In this document: positions 25,655 to 37,162 of the stretch, in pieces | Layout: each line of letters starts with the position of its first letter | Numbering within the stretch: the stretch's first letter is position 1 | Origin: Hofstenia miamia | Lineage: Eukaryota > Xenacoelomorpha > Acoela | Assembly: GCA_004352715.1 (NCBI GenBank) | Contig: SCFE01000015.1 | Span: 1,107,771 to 1,171,770, forward strand | Length of the DNA stretch: 64,000 bases | Direction: 5' to 3' | Notes under the pieces: model-generated | Database searches by the model: none | What the model was told of the DNA's origin: nothing | The model's input: only the letters and a program-made list of their open reading frames with translations | Program-made: the position numbers and the translations under genes

Positions 25655-26930
25655 ACCGAGAAGATGAAGATTATGGAAATTTTCCGCGAGTTTATATGTA
25701 CCCCAAATTATAAACTGCTTGCACCCTGAGCAATGAATCAGTCCGTCATTAAAAGAATTTTTTATGCAAAGCCATAGAAACTCAGCAGCCCTCAGCGACA
25801 TATTGAGATAAATTCACAACAAGGTTCATCAAGACAGCAAACCGTTATTGCCTCTCCGGACAAAAATGTTGAAAAGACAGTGAAGGCATTTTTGGCTGCC
25901 AACATTCCATTTAAAAAAGTGAGACAGCCTGCCATCCAGAAGTTTTTCTTAAATATTAATGAAATTGAGCAGTGAGACAACCGCCGGACGCAAAGTGAAA
26001 CAAATTGCATAAAACGAATAAACTCGAGTTATAGATATTCTGAATGATAAAGAAGTCTTTTCCTGGTAGACGAATCTGAAATAAATGGTTATAAGTATTT
26101 TAGCATTCTTGGAGATGATACTGCAGCTCCAGAGTCCGTGTTTGCACTAGTGTGTGTAAAGCTAGATGGCCTGCCGAATCATGTCATGTTTCCCAGCACA
26201 TTGATGATGCCCTGAAAACATTAAAATAGCAAGGAACAATATTCTTTTGCTACTCTCTTGCCGCTGCTGCATATATGGTAGCAGCTGGTAAATGTCTTAA
26301 GAGTTTTTACTCGAGATTTTTTCATATGACATGCATGGCGCATTTACTCCATAATTATGTTAGTAAAATGAAAAGCAAATACAAGAATGTTCATAAGCTG
26401 GTGACCATTTTAAGAACTGCCACGTTGGAGAAGACTTCGCAGAAGCATTTGTTTAATGAAGTTGGTAGTCCACCTATTCCAATGATTACAAAATGGGGTA
26501 CATGCCTGACAGCGGTCATCGAATACTATGTCCATTATTTATCAGAAATCCGACGTATAGTGCAATCGTTGCCAGATGATAGGGAGTTAATACATCGTGT
26601 CAAAACAGCAGTCAAAGGCGTCGATCTAGAAATGGAATTGACGGAGACTACCCGGCGTTATAATGATTTTTTTAACTAAATAACAAGGTAGAATCCCACA
26701 TATATTCTATGATTCAAGCATACAACGACTTTCATGTTTTGATTTCAAAGAAGATCGAGATTATATCCACCGAACGATTTGATGAATGTCAGTACAGCCA
26801 TATTTGCAAAAATTACAATCTTGCACTTCTACGACATGTTCAGTTGAAAGAAGCTTCTCTCTTCTGAGGAAAATGTTGTGCTAAGATCGCAATTTTCGGC
26901 CTGAAAACTTGGGGAAATTGATTTTTCCCT
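25655..26930 (+). mobile_element. degenerate hAT transposase copy A
   Basis: Broken plus-strand transposase. Order of recognisable pieces: an N-terminal segment KMKIMEIFREF, DNA-binding-like FMQSHRNSAALSDIL, SPDKNVEKTVKAFLA, DESEINGYKYFSILGDD, YMVAAGKCLKSFYSRFFH with the AHLLHN motif, TKWGTCLTAVIEYY (open frame 26275-26679), and the hAT C-terminal dimerisation box TTCSVERSFSLLRK near 26840-26875. Several stops and frameshifts separate the pieces, so it is dead. It lies in an intron of the long gene. The same family is present on the minus strand at 56.2-58.7 kb. Confidence 0.75.
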
Positions 26931-27253
26931 TAATCAACAGTTTTTTGCCCTAATATAAAAATTGAACAATCGTTAGGTCACATTTTTGGGTCAAAATTGG
27001 GTCACCTTAATGATCATAAAGCGGATTAGATTGAACCACAGTCAACTTAAATTTAGCTGTGATTGAATTCAACATTATCTTCGGTTAGATTGCTTAAGAA
27101 GTACAAACAGTGAGAGTAAGTATATTTATAGGTAAGAATGCTTCCAAGAATTTCATTAATACTGAAAATCAATTCCATTGACTATTGATTATTATTTATC
27201 AATGCACACATTTTAACATTAGTATTTTATGACCTTATTCTATGTATTATGGA

Positions 27254-27512
27254 TATTTCTGTTATTCCAATAAACAATAAAACGTTTTATATTTGTCTTA
27301 TAGTGGTATAACACGTCATAAGACGTCTTAAGGTACGTCTTCTAAGCGTCTTATAAAACATCGTTCTAAGCGTTGCTGAATGCCATCTAGTGTCCACCAA
27401 TGATATTGTAAAACGTCTTCTAAATCACACCTAGACGTCATCTAAACGTGGTCTAAACCATTTTAAGACGTCTTATAAGAGGTCTTCTAAATGTTTTATT
27501 TTTTATTGGGAT
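27254..27512. repeat. MITE with internal AGACGTCTT palindrome cluster
   Basis: The ends are inverse copies: left CCAATAAACAATAAAACGTT, right AATGTTTTATTTTTTATTGG. The interior repeats the palindrome AAGACGTCTTA and variants (TCTAAGCGTCTTA, CTAGACGTCATCTAAACG) at least six times in both orientations, giving strong hairpin potential. No coding frame was seen. Confidence 0.55.
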
Positions 27513-28184
27513 TCACTCTCTACATTACAACTTAACCTTATTTCCACTATGGATTTTTCAAAATCTTTTATTACTTTCACAAAAAAGGCTTCTACCTCAC
27601 GAACTAATGCAAATATTTAAAATCTAAAATCACCACAAGATAGAGAATTGTCTCCACTTTCCTTTTCGTCTTAAGTTTGCATCTTGACTCAGTCTTGCCC
27701 TTGCGCGAAGTCAGAGATTTCGGCGTCAACATCTGACTTTGCGCACTGCGCACCACAATGGGTCTCTTCAAAAAACAAAATATTTCAAGGTAGTTGTTGC
27801 TTCCATTGGGATTAGACTACTTCATTATCGGAACACTAGGTATTTAAAACATTTGAATATTTTTACAAAAAAATGTAATTCAGCCATAAGCACATATTTT
27901 AACACATATCATCATCTTTGCATGAGTGTCCTACACCATAGACGTGTCCATGTAAAATCTCTTCAATATTTCTTAACAGACGTGGATACAATTATTCAAA
28001 ATGTTGACAATTCATTTTGTTAGGTAAAACCAACACTAATGAAAATAGCGTTAATGTAGTATCGGGTGTCCCAGAAATAGTTGTTAATTTTAATTACCAA
28101 AAAAATTAACTCAAACCAACATTTATTAAACAATAATGCACATGTATATAGTCAATGTATGTGGTTTTTATAAAACATTGTTCA

Positions 28185-29738
28185 TTAAAAATTTGCTCCT
28201 TCCTTGTTGATGCAAGACTGGCATCTTTCAGGTACGGCATCCACTGAGTTAGTGAAAACTGAAAGTGGCAAATTTTCATATTCCATCTCGATGGCTTCCA
28301 TCAGGTCTGCTTTGCTGGTGAAGTTCTTTGCATTGACTTTCGATTTTAAAATAGGCCATATGGCAAAGTCAGGAGGTGTTAAATCTGGTGAATAGCCTGG
28401 CCAGCCAAAGGGAAACCCCCTGCTAATGACACGATCAGCACCGAACTCTTTACTCAGGAATTCTTTAGTGAGACGTGCTGTGTGGGGGGTTGCCCCATCC
28501 TGCTGGAATATTGTTGAGCTAAACTTTCTCATGTTCTTTAAGGCAGGAATAACACATGTTTTAATCATGTCTATATAATTTTCACTGGTCACAGTATCAG
28601 TGAAAAAATATGGGCCAATTCTGAAGTTTGTAAAGCCAATCCAAACGCACACTTTCATTGGGAAATGCTTCACTTCACAACCTGCAGACAATGGTGGGCC
28701 CAGACTCTTCGGTGACCAAATGCGATTGTTTTGCTTATTCAGGTGGATGTTGCAATCAAATGTTGACTCATCAGTGAACAAAATATTGTGAATAAAATTC
28801 GGTGATTCACTATGCTTAGCCAATAATTTGTTGCAAAACTCGAGCCTTTCAGTTTGTGCACTGGCGAGAATGTAATGAAGATACTGTTTTTTGTATGGAA
28901 ACAAGTCTATTTGTGTTGTCACAATTCGATGAACAGATTTTGATACACCACATGCAGAAGACATTGCTCGGACAGATTGCATTGGTAGAGCTGCATTGAC
29001 CAAATCAACGTTTTCACNGCTAAACTTTTTCATGTTCTTTAAGGCAGGAATAACACATGTTTTAATCATGTCTATATAATTTTCACTGGTCACAGTATCA
29101 GTGAAAAAATATGTGCCAATTCTGAAGTTTGCTGTAAAGCCAATTCAAACGCACACTTTCATTGGGAAATGCTTCACTTCACAACCTGCAGACAATGGTG
29201 GGCCCAGACTCTTCGGTGACCAAATGCGATTGTTTTGCTTATTCAGGTGGATGTTGCAATCAAATGTTGACTCATCAGTGAACAAAATATTGTGAATAAA
29301 ATTCGGTGATTCACTATGCTTAGCCAATAATTTGTTGCAAAACTCGAGCCTTTCAGTTTGTGCACTGGCGGGAATGTAATGAAGATACTGTTTTTTGTAT
29401 GGAAACAAGTCTATTTGTGTTGTCACAATTCGATGAACACTCGATTTTGATACACCACATGCAGAAGACATTGCTCGGACAGATTGCATTGGGAGAGCTG
29501 CATTGACCAAATCAACGTTTTCACTATTTGCATTTCGACCAGGTGGTGTTGTCTTGTTTAGTGACCCAGTATGGAGAAATTTATTGATCATATACTGTAC
29601 AGAAGATAAGGCAAGCTGTTGATGTTTATTTTGGATGCCCTTTTCATAATGATACGCACGTACAGCAGCAGTAACGGATTCTCCATTCTGATAATAATGC
29701 TTCACAAGACACAATTTGTCGCTTAGCGGAAGTTCCAT
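28185..29738 (-). pseudogene. mariner-like transposase (interrupted by N and duplication)
   Basis: The N-terminus (from 29738) reads MELPLSDKLCLVKHYYQNGE, a helix-turn-helix region like the DUF4817 type, and a second HTH follows around GVSKSSVHRIVTTQ. The DDE-type catalytic part shows FTDES, then FQQDGATPHTA, then WPGYSPDLTPPDFAIWP. The spacing from the second D to the D of PPDF is 42 residues by my count, longer than the 34 of classical mariner. As assembled, the frame is broken: one copy of the duplicated stretch has TGA instead of TGG just after KVCV (29145), and the N splits the other. The underlying genomic gene may be intact. Confidence 0.8.
29018..29018. other. single N at a misjoin
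   Basis: One ambiguous base sits exactly at the boundary between two near-identical ~500-bp stretches. It marks a join of two overlapping but slightly divergent assembly pieces. Confidence 0.85.
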
Positions 29739-30265
29739 TTCAAATCATGTGCTAAAATATATATTGATTTATTGATCCATTTAAATAAACCCACATATGC
29801 ATGCAAACATTTAATGAACAACAGCAGGTGCGAGTGGATTTATTACACATACTATGATATTCAAATTAACAACTATTTCTGGGACACCCGATAAATAAAA
29901 AAATATAATGAAATATTACTTTTTTAATAATTACTACTATTTATTGAAATATATACCGACATTAATTATTAGAAATTATTTTAATTCTAAAAGTATTTTT
30001 CATTTTTTTGAAGCAATGTATTACGTGTAGCCTTAAAATTCCTATCCTATGTTCTCTAAAAAATACATCCATAACCAATACAATAGTGAATAAAATTTTA
30101 GAGACTTTAGGTGTTGCGCTTCTAAGACACTTTATAAAACCAATATAATCAAAATTTCTATTGAACCAATTTTCCTTTTGCAACCTTCAAGATTTATTTA
30201 TATTAAAATAATCATGTGTTTAAAACATAGCAAGCAATACAAGTTAGTTTTTTTTGGTGACTAAC

Positions 30266-30357
30266 CTGTAGTCCAAAGTCTGATTGTCAATAGATATATG
30301 ACGACCAATTTCTCTAATTTTCCCATTTATTGGTGCTAATGAACTTTCGCAGGTTAT
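30266..30357 (-). CDS. long gene exon 14
   Basis: Acceptor TGCATTAG|AT, donor GACTACAG|GTTAGT, phase 0 to 2. It encodes ITCESSLAPINGKIREIGRH, then ISIDNQTLDY. Phase 0 accepts exon 13 as bounded here. The short exon has an NQT sequon and one cysteine. Confidence 0.6.
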
Positions 30358-30402
30358 CTAATGCACGCAGATGTTATAAAGTCATTTACTTAAAAGACAA
30401 AC

Positions 30403-30546
30403 GTTAAAGGTTAAAAGATCATTGTAAGCAAACGAAGATGGGTAGACATTAATGAGTACGGTTGCAATTGAACCAGGGAAAAATGCCACTGGCACTTCTT
30501 GAAATTGCAATGTATCAACATCAAATGTGACTTCTGATATCTCGGG
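30403..30546 (-). CDS. long gene exon 13
   Basis: Acceptor TATGTTTAG|CC. The likely donor is TTTAAC|GTTTGT (other phase-0 GT sites upstream in the exon are possible, so the 3' edge is uncertain). It encodes PEISEVTFDVDTLQFQEVPV and on to FFPGSIATVLINVYPSS. The pattern (strand, short turn, strand of alternating hydrophobics) matches the second-half unit of exon 3. Confidence 0.6.
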
Positions 30547-30829
30547 CTAAACATAATTGTATAAAATTCCAGCGTTTTTAGTGATGAAATCTACTTCGCA
30601 CTTGCTGAATTCACTCGCATTTATTTTAAAAAAATTAAGCTACCTATGTATAAAAGTTAGAGAAGTATTTGCAATACATTTTTGCAGTAGCATTACCTAA
30701 GAGTCTCGCATTTTTTCTAAACGGGAAGAATTTCGTAAATCTTCGGATAAATTATTGAGGAGACGAGGGCTGAAAGCATATCAACTGCGCTAGTTTTTAG
30801 CTATACAACTAAATTACAACACTTCAAAC

Positions 30830-33420
30830 ATTGTGAAACTCATCAGTAGAAAGGTGAATACTAGTATCAATAATGATGTCAAGCAGATCCAAGGGGAGAG
30901 AGTTCTAATTCAAATTGAACTTGCTATACCGTACAAGAATTATTGCCCTACCCTACAAAATGATCATGACATTGAACCGTATTGGGTTATTGTAACACCA
31001 CAAAAAACGTCGCGGAATATCAGTGGATATGTTGTTGCAGTGGTTTACCATCCTTTTGGGTCTAATTTTGAGAATAACAGGATGACCAACTATTTAAGAC
31101 ATGTCTTATTAATCATGATTACCCAACCATACTATTTGGTTAGGAGGAGATTTCAATGATTTAAAGTCACAATTCGCGAACATCAACTGTCTCAATTAGT
31201 ATCAGACTTGTCAACGAGCCGAGATTTCTGAGCTCCGCTGGGCTCGGCTCATTTTAATTTTGAGTAAGTTCGGCTCGGCTCGGCTCGCCAATAAAATCTT
31301 TCAATCAGGCTAATTTTAGCTCGATATTTTTTAAAAATATTGCGCTCTCAGAATTGTTACATGGCTGTTCCCATTATTTAATAAACATTTCTAAATTTAA
31401 ATTATAAGAAAGGCATTTTGAATGAAAAAATGAGAAAAATCTGCATCAACAAATTAACAAGCACTACTATTAATTTGCTTTTCTTAAAAACGGCTCGTTT
31501 TGGGCTCGTTATATATGCAATACTCGGCTCAAGCTGGCTCGACTCGGCTCGGCACGCTAGAAGCTCGGCTCATTGACAAGTCTGATATATAGTTATAATA
31601 TGCCGCTATGTAAGTACAAAATGCTCAAAAAGCCTAAATAGCGACATATAAAAAAAATGAGTAGAAAGCTTCAGAAATAATTGATGTATGACATTGGGTG
31701 GTTGTGAGTCGGTATATAAATTGAAATTCGAACTATGATTGTGTAATATGCTCTAAGTTTGCCAAATTCCGGCTGAATTATTCATTACATTGTTGAGCAA
31801 TTATAGAGCTATACTTAGGCTGCCATTTGCAATAAAATTTATCTTTGTTCTAAAACAGTGTTTCAAATAATAGTCCATACACCCATTGCCGGTGTGATAA
31901 TCATATTATCATTATATTTTTTTAACAACAAAAAATCTTGATTAGTATCCTTTCCTGCTCATCACGGGAAAACATTGATAAAATTTTTACTCCTCACACC
32001 GGTATTTTTGGAAAAGCAATTCCACTAGCTAGTCTTAGCGATTGTCATCATTTATCAATATGTGTTCCTGCAATCAAAACCACTAACTTTATGTTTAAAA
32101 AACCTCAGAAACGTGTAATCAATGCCAGTAATTTTGAAAAATTTAGAAAAATTATGCACTCCATAACTTGGTCAGAATTTTTTAATGGATGTAAACCATT
32201 TATTAATCAGTAGAAGAAATTTTCATTATTTATGGAAGAAACTATCAATATTTGTTTTCCATTAATTTTTGTAAAGATATACTCAAACGATAGAGCTTGG
32301 ATTTTTACTCATCCAAAACAGAAAGCAATTCACAATAGTAATTTGAGAATATTTCAATCTCTTCGGAATAAGATCAATCGTCTTGTCATATCCTCTCGAA
32401 CAAAATATTGCAATAGATATTTGGATAATGTTAAAACTTCTCCCTCTCGCTCTAAGTGGTCTGCAATAAAAAAGCCTTGCGGCCTCTAGCCTTATATGAA
32501 GAATTTAACATTTGACGGTGAATTAAAGAAACTGTCATTTCAAGAACTAGCAGGGGAAATTAATAACCAACTAACAGATTCCCTTAAAGACTTTCAGAGC
32601 CTAATAATGGAAGATATTCCTAACGATGTTGGATTTTCGACATCCAAACTGATGAGTTTTCTGTTTTTTGTATGTTTGGCAAGCTTTCATCACAGAAGTC
32701 AAACTGACCTGACATTAGCAACAGGATTTTGAAGCAATTTCGTGTTGAATTAACCAAAGCCATTTCATTTCTTATTAATTTTTCTCTAAATGAAGGATGT
32801 GCAACACCATTTGCAACAGCAGATGTTATTCCTATTCGTAAGACCAATACTATTATCCTACCACTGAAACACCTGAGGCCTATCTCTTTAACACATCCAA
32901 TTTCCAAATTAATTGAAGAACTACTGATTAAAGGCAAACTCTAGCAAAAATTATCTGCTCTTGTCAACTCCTCTCAACAAGGGGTTATTCCTGGAAGATC
33001 TACGCTATACACATTAATTCAGATGACTCATAAATGAATGGAAAGGCGATAAGAGAAAGACTCCTTTCTGTGAATCCTCCTAATCCTATTGAAAATAGCT
33101 AAATTCCAAGAAATTGGCGTATCTATTACTACTCTCAGGTGGATTTTTTCTTTTCTATGCAACAGCATACAAAGAATAAAACTCCCCGCTGCTACTTTTT
33201 CATCAGCAAAACTCATTAGCTGGTGTTCCTCAAGGTACTAAACTGAGACCGTGGCTATATATACTCTAAATTAACAGTCTGTTAATTAAGTATGAAAATC
33301 ATGTCCAATTTGTTGATGACACACGGCTTGGCACTCCTTAATAGTATCTCAAGTAATAACGATCTATTATTTTTTAAGGAACTAATAGATTGGTGTCAGA
33401 TTAATAATAGCTTCTCTCAA
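30830..33420 (+). mobile_element. degenerate LINE (endonuclease + reverse transcriptase), plus strand
   Basis: An endonuclease piece at 30833-31160 includes SGYVVAVVYHPFGSNFENN, and GGDFNDLKSQF follows in another frame. After a MITE insertion (31203-31584) the element resumes: the pre-RT linker at 31938-32489, RT N-terminal region at 32496-32940 (LKHLRPISLTHPISKLIEEL), NSSQQGVIPGRSTLYTLIQM, then AGVPQGTKLRP and the catalytic-type FVDDTRLG near 33310-33340. Many stops and frameshifts mean it is inactive. It is antisense to the host gene, in the intron between exons 12 and 13. Confidence 0.75.
31203..31584. mobile_element. 382-bp MITE nested in the LINE
   Basis: The left end CAGACTTGTCAACGAGCCGA and right end TCGGCTCATTGACAAGTCTG are inverse copies with one mismatch. 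The subterminal regions are packed with GGCTCGGCTC repeats, a known hAT-MITE style. Flanks ATTAGTAT and ATATATAG do not match well. It interrupts the LINE endonuclease region just after GDFN, so it is younger than the LINE. Confidence 0.75.
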
Positions 33421-33455
33421 TCCTGTAAATCAAAACTATTTACAATTGCACTAGT

Positions 33456-33825
33456 CGTGCATGTCTAAAGCTGGAACCGGGTCCGGACTTTGGGCGGACT
33501 TAGCCTAAGCCTGGAATTATTGGTAAGCACCCGGGCCGAAATTTATCATGTCTGAAATTATGTGTATGTTCATTAATTGAATAAGATGATTGATTGAATT
33601 TAATGCATCAATTCATGTGACGGCTTACAAGAGTAAATATGCAGATGAAATGAGATCACAAATGAAATATAATAATAATGCACGTTGAATACATGTACAT
33701 GCAGAACATTGAAGAAAAATGTATAAAACGATCAATTTTGTTTAAAAGCTATCTGCGGGCCCGGGCCAACGGTATGTGGGTCCGCGCAGAGAAAACCGGC
33801 CCAACTCTGTGCATGTCTCACGCCA
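33456..33825. repeat. probable MITE with GGGCCCGGGCC-rich ends
   Basis: The left side (CATGTCTAAAGCTGGAACCG and on) and the right side (CCGGCCCAACTCTGTGCATG) are imperfect inverses. GC-rich blocks of the CCGGGTCCGG and GGGCCCGGGCC type sit just inside both ends, with an AT-rich centre. The 10-mer GTGCATGTCT occurs at both borders in the same orientation. Exact ends are unsure. Confidence 0.45.
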
Positions 33826-35285
33826 AGTGAACATAACTTAGTCATTGACTAGTTTTGACTCCATCCGACCCGCTTAATTTTCTAATTAACAACTTTGTTG
33901 TAAATAAACTGTCCCGTTTAATTTCCACGCAATCATACACCATAGAAACACCATTTAATATCGCTCGTAAAAACAATGTTTGACTATTTTAGTTAACACC
34001 AGTGTCGAAAATCCATCGAAAAATCGGTACTAAGAAAAATCGATAGAACATCGAATTTTCGATTTTGGTTTAAAAAATCGATCTTTTCTGCAATTCCCAA
34101 AGACCCAAATGAGCTAGCATGATGGAAGTCGCAATAATTAAAAACCTAAAAATTTCCAAGCTGGTGTGAAGGTATGATGTGTTCAACCATTAGATTCTTG
34201 AGCGGAATATGCAGCCTTTCAAACATAATAATTGTCAAAAGAAGAATCTCCTTAGGCCAATGTCATGCTAAGGAGGAGTTGGTAATATTGCGTAAACATA
34301 TAGAGTTTTTGGCTTAACGATGCTATATTTTTATTGTTTGCCACACTGGCTTATTAGGTTGGTAAATCAATCGAGTGAGGCACTAGTTGAAGTGGGATGT
34401 TAGACAAAGGTGTAACTGAAGAGTCATTTGTCACCCATACTCAGCCCAGCCCATTTACTATTGATACAATTGTATTTTTCAAAGAAATTTTTGCACAACT
34501 ATTTCTCTTAAGGGTTGCCAATACGTATTTTTTGAAAAGTAGTTCCTTAATTTTCTGACCCAGGCTGAAATAGGTTTTTCTGATATTAATGAAAAAATTA
34601 ATCTTAACTATTTATCAAAAAATTTCAGATTGGAAGCATCAGCAGGTAATGTTTTAAATAATTCAAATTTTACCAATGCATTTGTTGTAGTGAACGAAAG
34701 AACGCTGCCTGCAGTTGTAGTTGAAGACAAATCAATTGAGCATGCTCCAGCAGCCATAAGTTCAACTTTAAGTGAAATAACGTTGTCCAGGTAGTTCTTG
34801 TAGGCGCCTGAAGCACATTATTATTCATCGTATCATAAACAATATTAGAGATTTTTGTAAGATATGTATTCTTAGAGTTTCAAAGATTATTTTGTAATTT
34901 TATTGATTTTGCATTGTTTTTATTAATACTTTTATGCTAAAACACACTTGTGCGCAAAATACTAGTATTAATTCTTTTATGGGTCGGGTATAGGTCAAAA
35001 AATTGATTCGTTTCCCACCCTGCCCAACACTCACTTTGGATATATTTGTGAAACAATCCGTAACAAATTGTTTAATTTTTTGAGTTGGTTGGCTTTTGCT
35101 GTACAAATACCACCTATGCATATCAAAACACTGACTCTAAGTACATATACTAAAGAAATATTGAGTAATTCTAGTTGATTTTTTGCAAGTGCTTGTAATA
35201 TTTTAAGGACCTCGGTGGGAGTTGATTTTCAAAATCAAAGTGTCTTCAGAAATATAATAATAGAGAAGTTCAAGAAAAAACTTAC

Positions 35286-35409
35286 CATGATTTATTCCAG
35301 AATTTGAAGTATTCAGTAGAATTTGCATTGGCCCAACTTTCTTAAAACGCTTACTCCATTTACTTACAGTTTTGATATTCATCAGAAGATTCTTTCCAAC
35401 TCCAACTAT
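35286..35409 (-). CDS. long gene exon 12 (probable)
   Basis: Acceptor CACTTTAG|AT, donor AATCATG|GTAAG, phase 0 to 1. It encodes IVGVGKNLLMNIKTVSKWSK and on to MQILLNTSNSGINHG. The last part has the DUF11-like strand-then-NTSNSG turn seen in exon 18. Its phase-1 end does not fit exon 13, so a short exon between 35.28 and 30.55 kb is missing from the model, or this exon is spurious. Confidence 0.5.
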
Positions 35410-36774
35410 CTAAAGTGTCATTATCTTCATCAGATTTATAGTTTTGTCCTACAGGCATCTTACAAAACTTTACCAATAGAATAAAACTAGGGTCCTGTTC
35501 AGCCAGAACTACACTTAAGTGGATCCTCGTCTCACATAGACCCAGTAGATTTGTTCCCGGTTCAGTTCCATTACACTCCGATTAATTATTTCTGATGAAA
35601 TATTCTCATGTGCTACCACGATATAACTTCTTTAGTCACACCATTTATATACAGTTTCCAAAATTTGCACAAATTAGTAATTAAGCTGTTTATATAATTT
35701 TGAAAAATATTGATGAAAATTTGGTTTATTTAGTATCATTTTCTTCAACGATGCTCTCATTACTGCTCCATTGAACTGGAATCATAGTTGTAACCGATCG
35801 GTAAAAACTCTTTTGTTAGCGCGACCCACCTGCAGGTTTACCCGACTCGCTTCCACCTATGACTGGAATCAATAAATTTTCGTTGGTTAAATTAATATTT
35901 TTAATCTTATAGAAACAAAAAGAAGATGGATTGCATTTAATTACATGTTTAGTAACTAAACTACGTGACTACAATCACGACAATTTGAATGATTACATTA
36001 ACCATTAACTAAAGGAAAGTTTTCTATGCAAACGAAAATGAATTTTGGGAAATTATTCCACTCCTGCAAACATATGAGATACCTTACGAAAGCTTGCTGA
36101 TCTGTTCTGTTTCTTATGTTGAATAATGAAAACACAAACACATAATTTGAACAATAGGTAAGAAGTATTTACATAAAAGAATCAATGAGTTTTTAGATTG
36201 CCCAAAGTAATTTTAGACAAGCATATGTTAGATTTAGAACTAGGTGGGAATACAGTGCAACCTTATACACACACCCATATATATATTAATGTATATATAT
36301 ATATATATAATATATATTTTTATGCTGATATATTTACAGATATGCGATGTGCACCCCATTCTTTTTTCATAGACACTCTATTAAATTCTGTGAAAATTTT
36401 GGATTTTTTGAAAGAAATTCTTAGTTTACATGAACAGGTAATAATGAATGCATGTCTGTCACCATTTTCAAGACTTGTTGGTTTTTGTGATATGATTTTT
36501 CATAGCCAATAATAAATTTCTAAGTTATCTTAGTTTCCACAAATGGAAGAATCGATTTTTTACATTCTGTGCTGTGCGATTCCTAGAGGAATAGAATCTA
36601 GAATAATTTTATTTAAGGATACGCTATTTATTAAGGTATTTGGGATTGCGGATAAGCTATGCACCGCCAGATGCCAATTTCTATAGCACATAGTATATCC
36701 AAAATACATATGTATTTAATTTATGAAATTGATCTCTTTAGAAAAATACTATATCGGGAACAATTAAAAATTAC

Positions 36775-36951
36775 TTGAAAGTTATAAAACCAGCAGTCAG
36801 TTGATGATATAGTAAATGCTTCCGGACTAAATTCGAATGGTTGAAAATGAAGGTTGAGCTTCACAGGAACTGGTTTTCCAGAAACTATCCTTAATTTTCC
36901 AGAGGAATCATAATCATCCAATAGAATAAAAGCTTGCGATTTGTCGAGGAT
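36775..36951 (-). CDS. long gene exon 11
   Basis: Acceptor TGAAGTTAG|AT, donor TTTCAA|GTAATT, phase 0 to 0; 59 codons. It encodes ILDKSQAFILLDDYDSSGKL and on to FEFSPEAFTISSTDCWFYNF. It is the beta-rich second-half unit following exon 10. Confidence 0.75.
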
Positions 36952-37162
36952 CTAACTTCAATGTTAATATATAATCATCAATGAACGAAGACAAAATTTC
37001 AAATGGATCTAAATTTAAGCCCAACACAATTTCCTTTGAAAATCATGTTAGCAACAAATAAGTTAAAATGAAGTAATATAACTAAATTAATAAATCAATT
37101 TAACATAGTACACGCTTACATACATATTTTATTAAGCTTGGACCTATTACAAGCATTACTGT

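Larger units (their letters stand above)
28062..29891 (-). mobile_element. mariner/IS630-Tc1-type element with assembly duplication
   Basis: Inverted termini TCGGGTGTCCCAGAAATAGT are present at both ends, and a TA dinucleotide flanks each side (28060-28061, 29892-29893), the standard Tc1/mariner target. It contains a transposase on the minus strand. The apparent 1.83-kb length is inflated: 29019 to about 29530 repeats 28516-29017, joined at a single N (29018). Without the redundancy the element would be near 1.3 kb, normal for mariners. It sits in an intron of the long gene. Confidence 0.9.

Noticed and set aside
25526-26010. Minus-strand frames of 72 and 91 codons
   Set aside because: Antisense to the degenerate hAT transposase, whose plus-strand pieces align with copy B.
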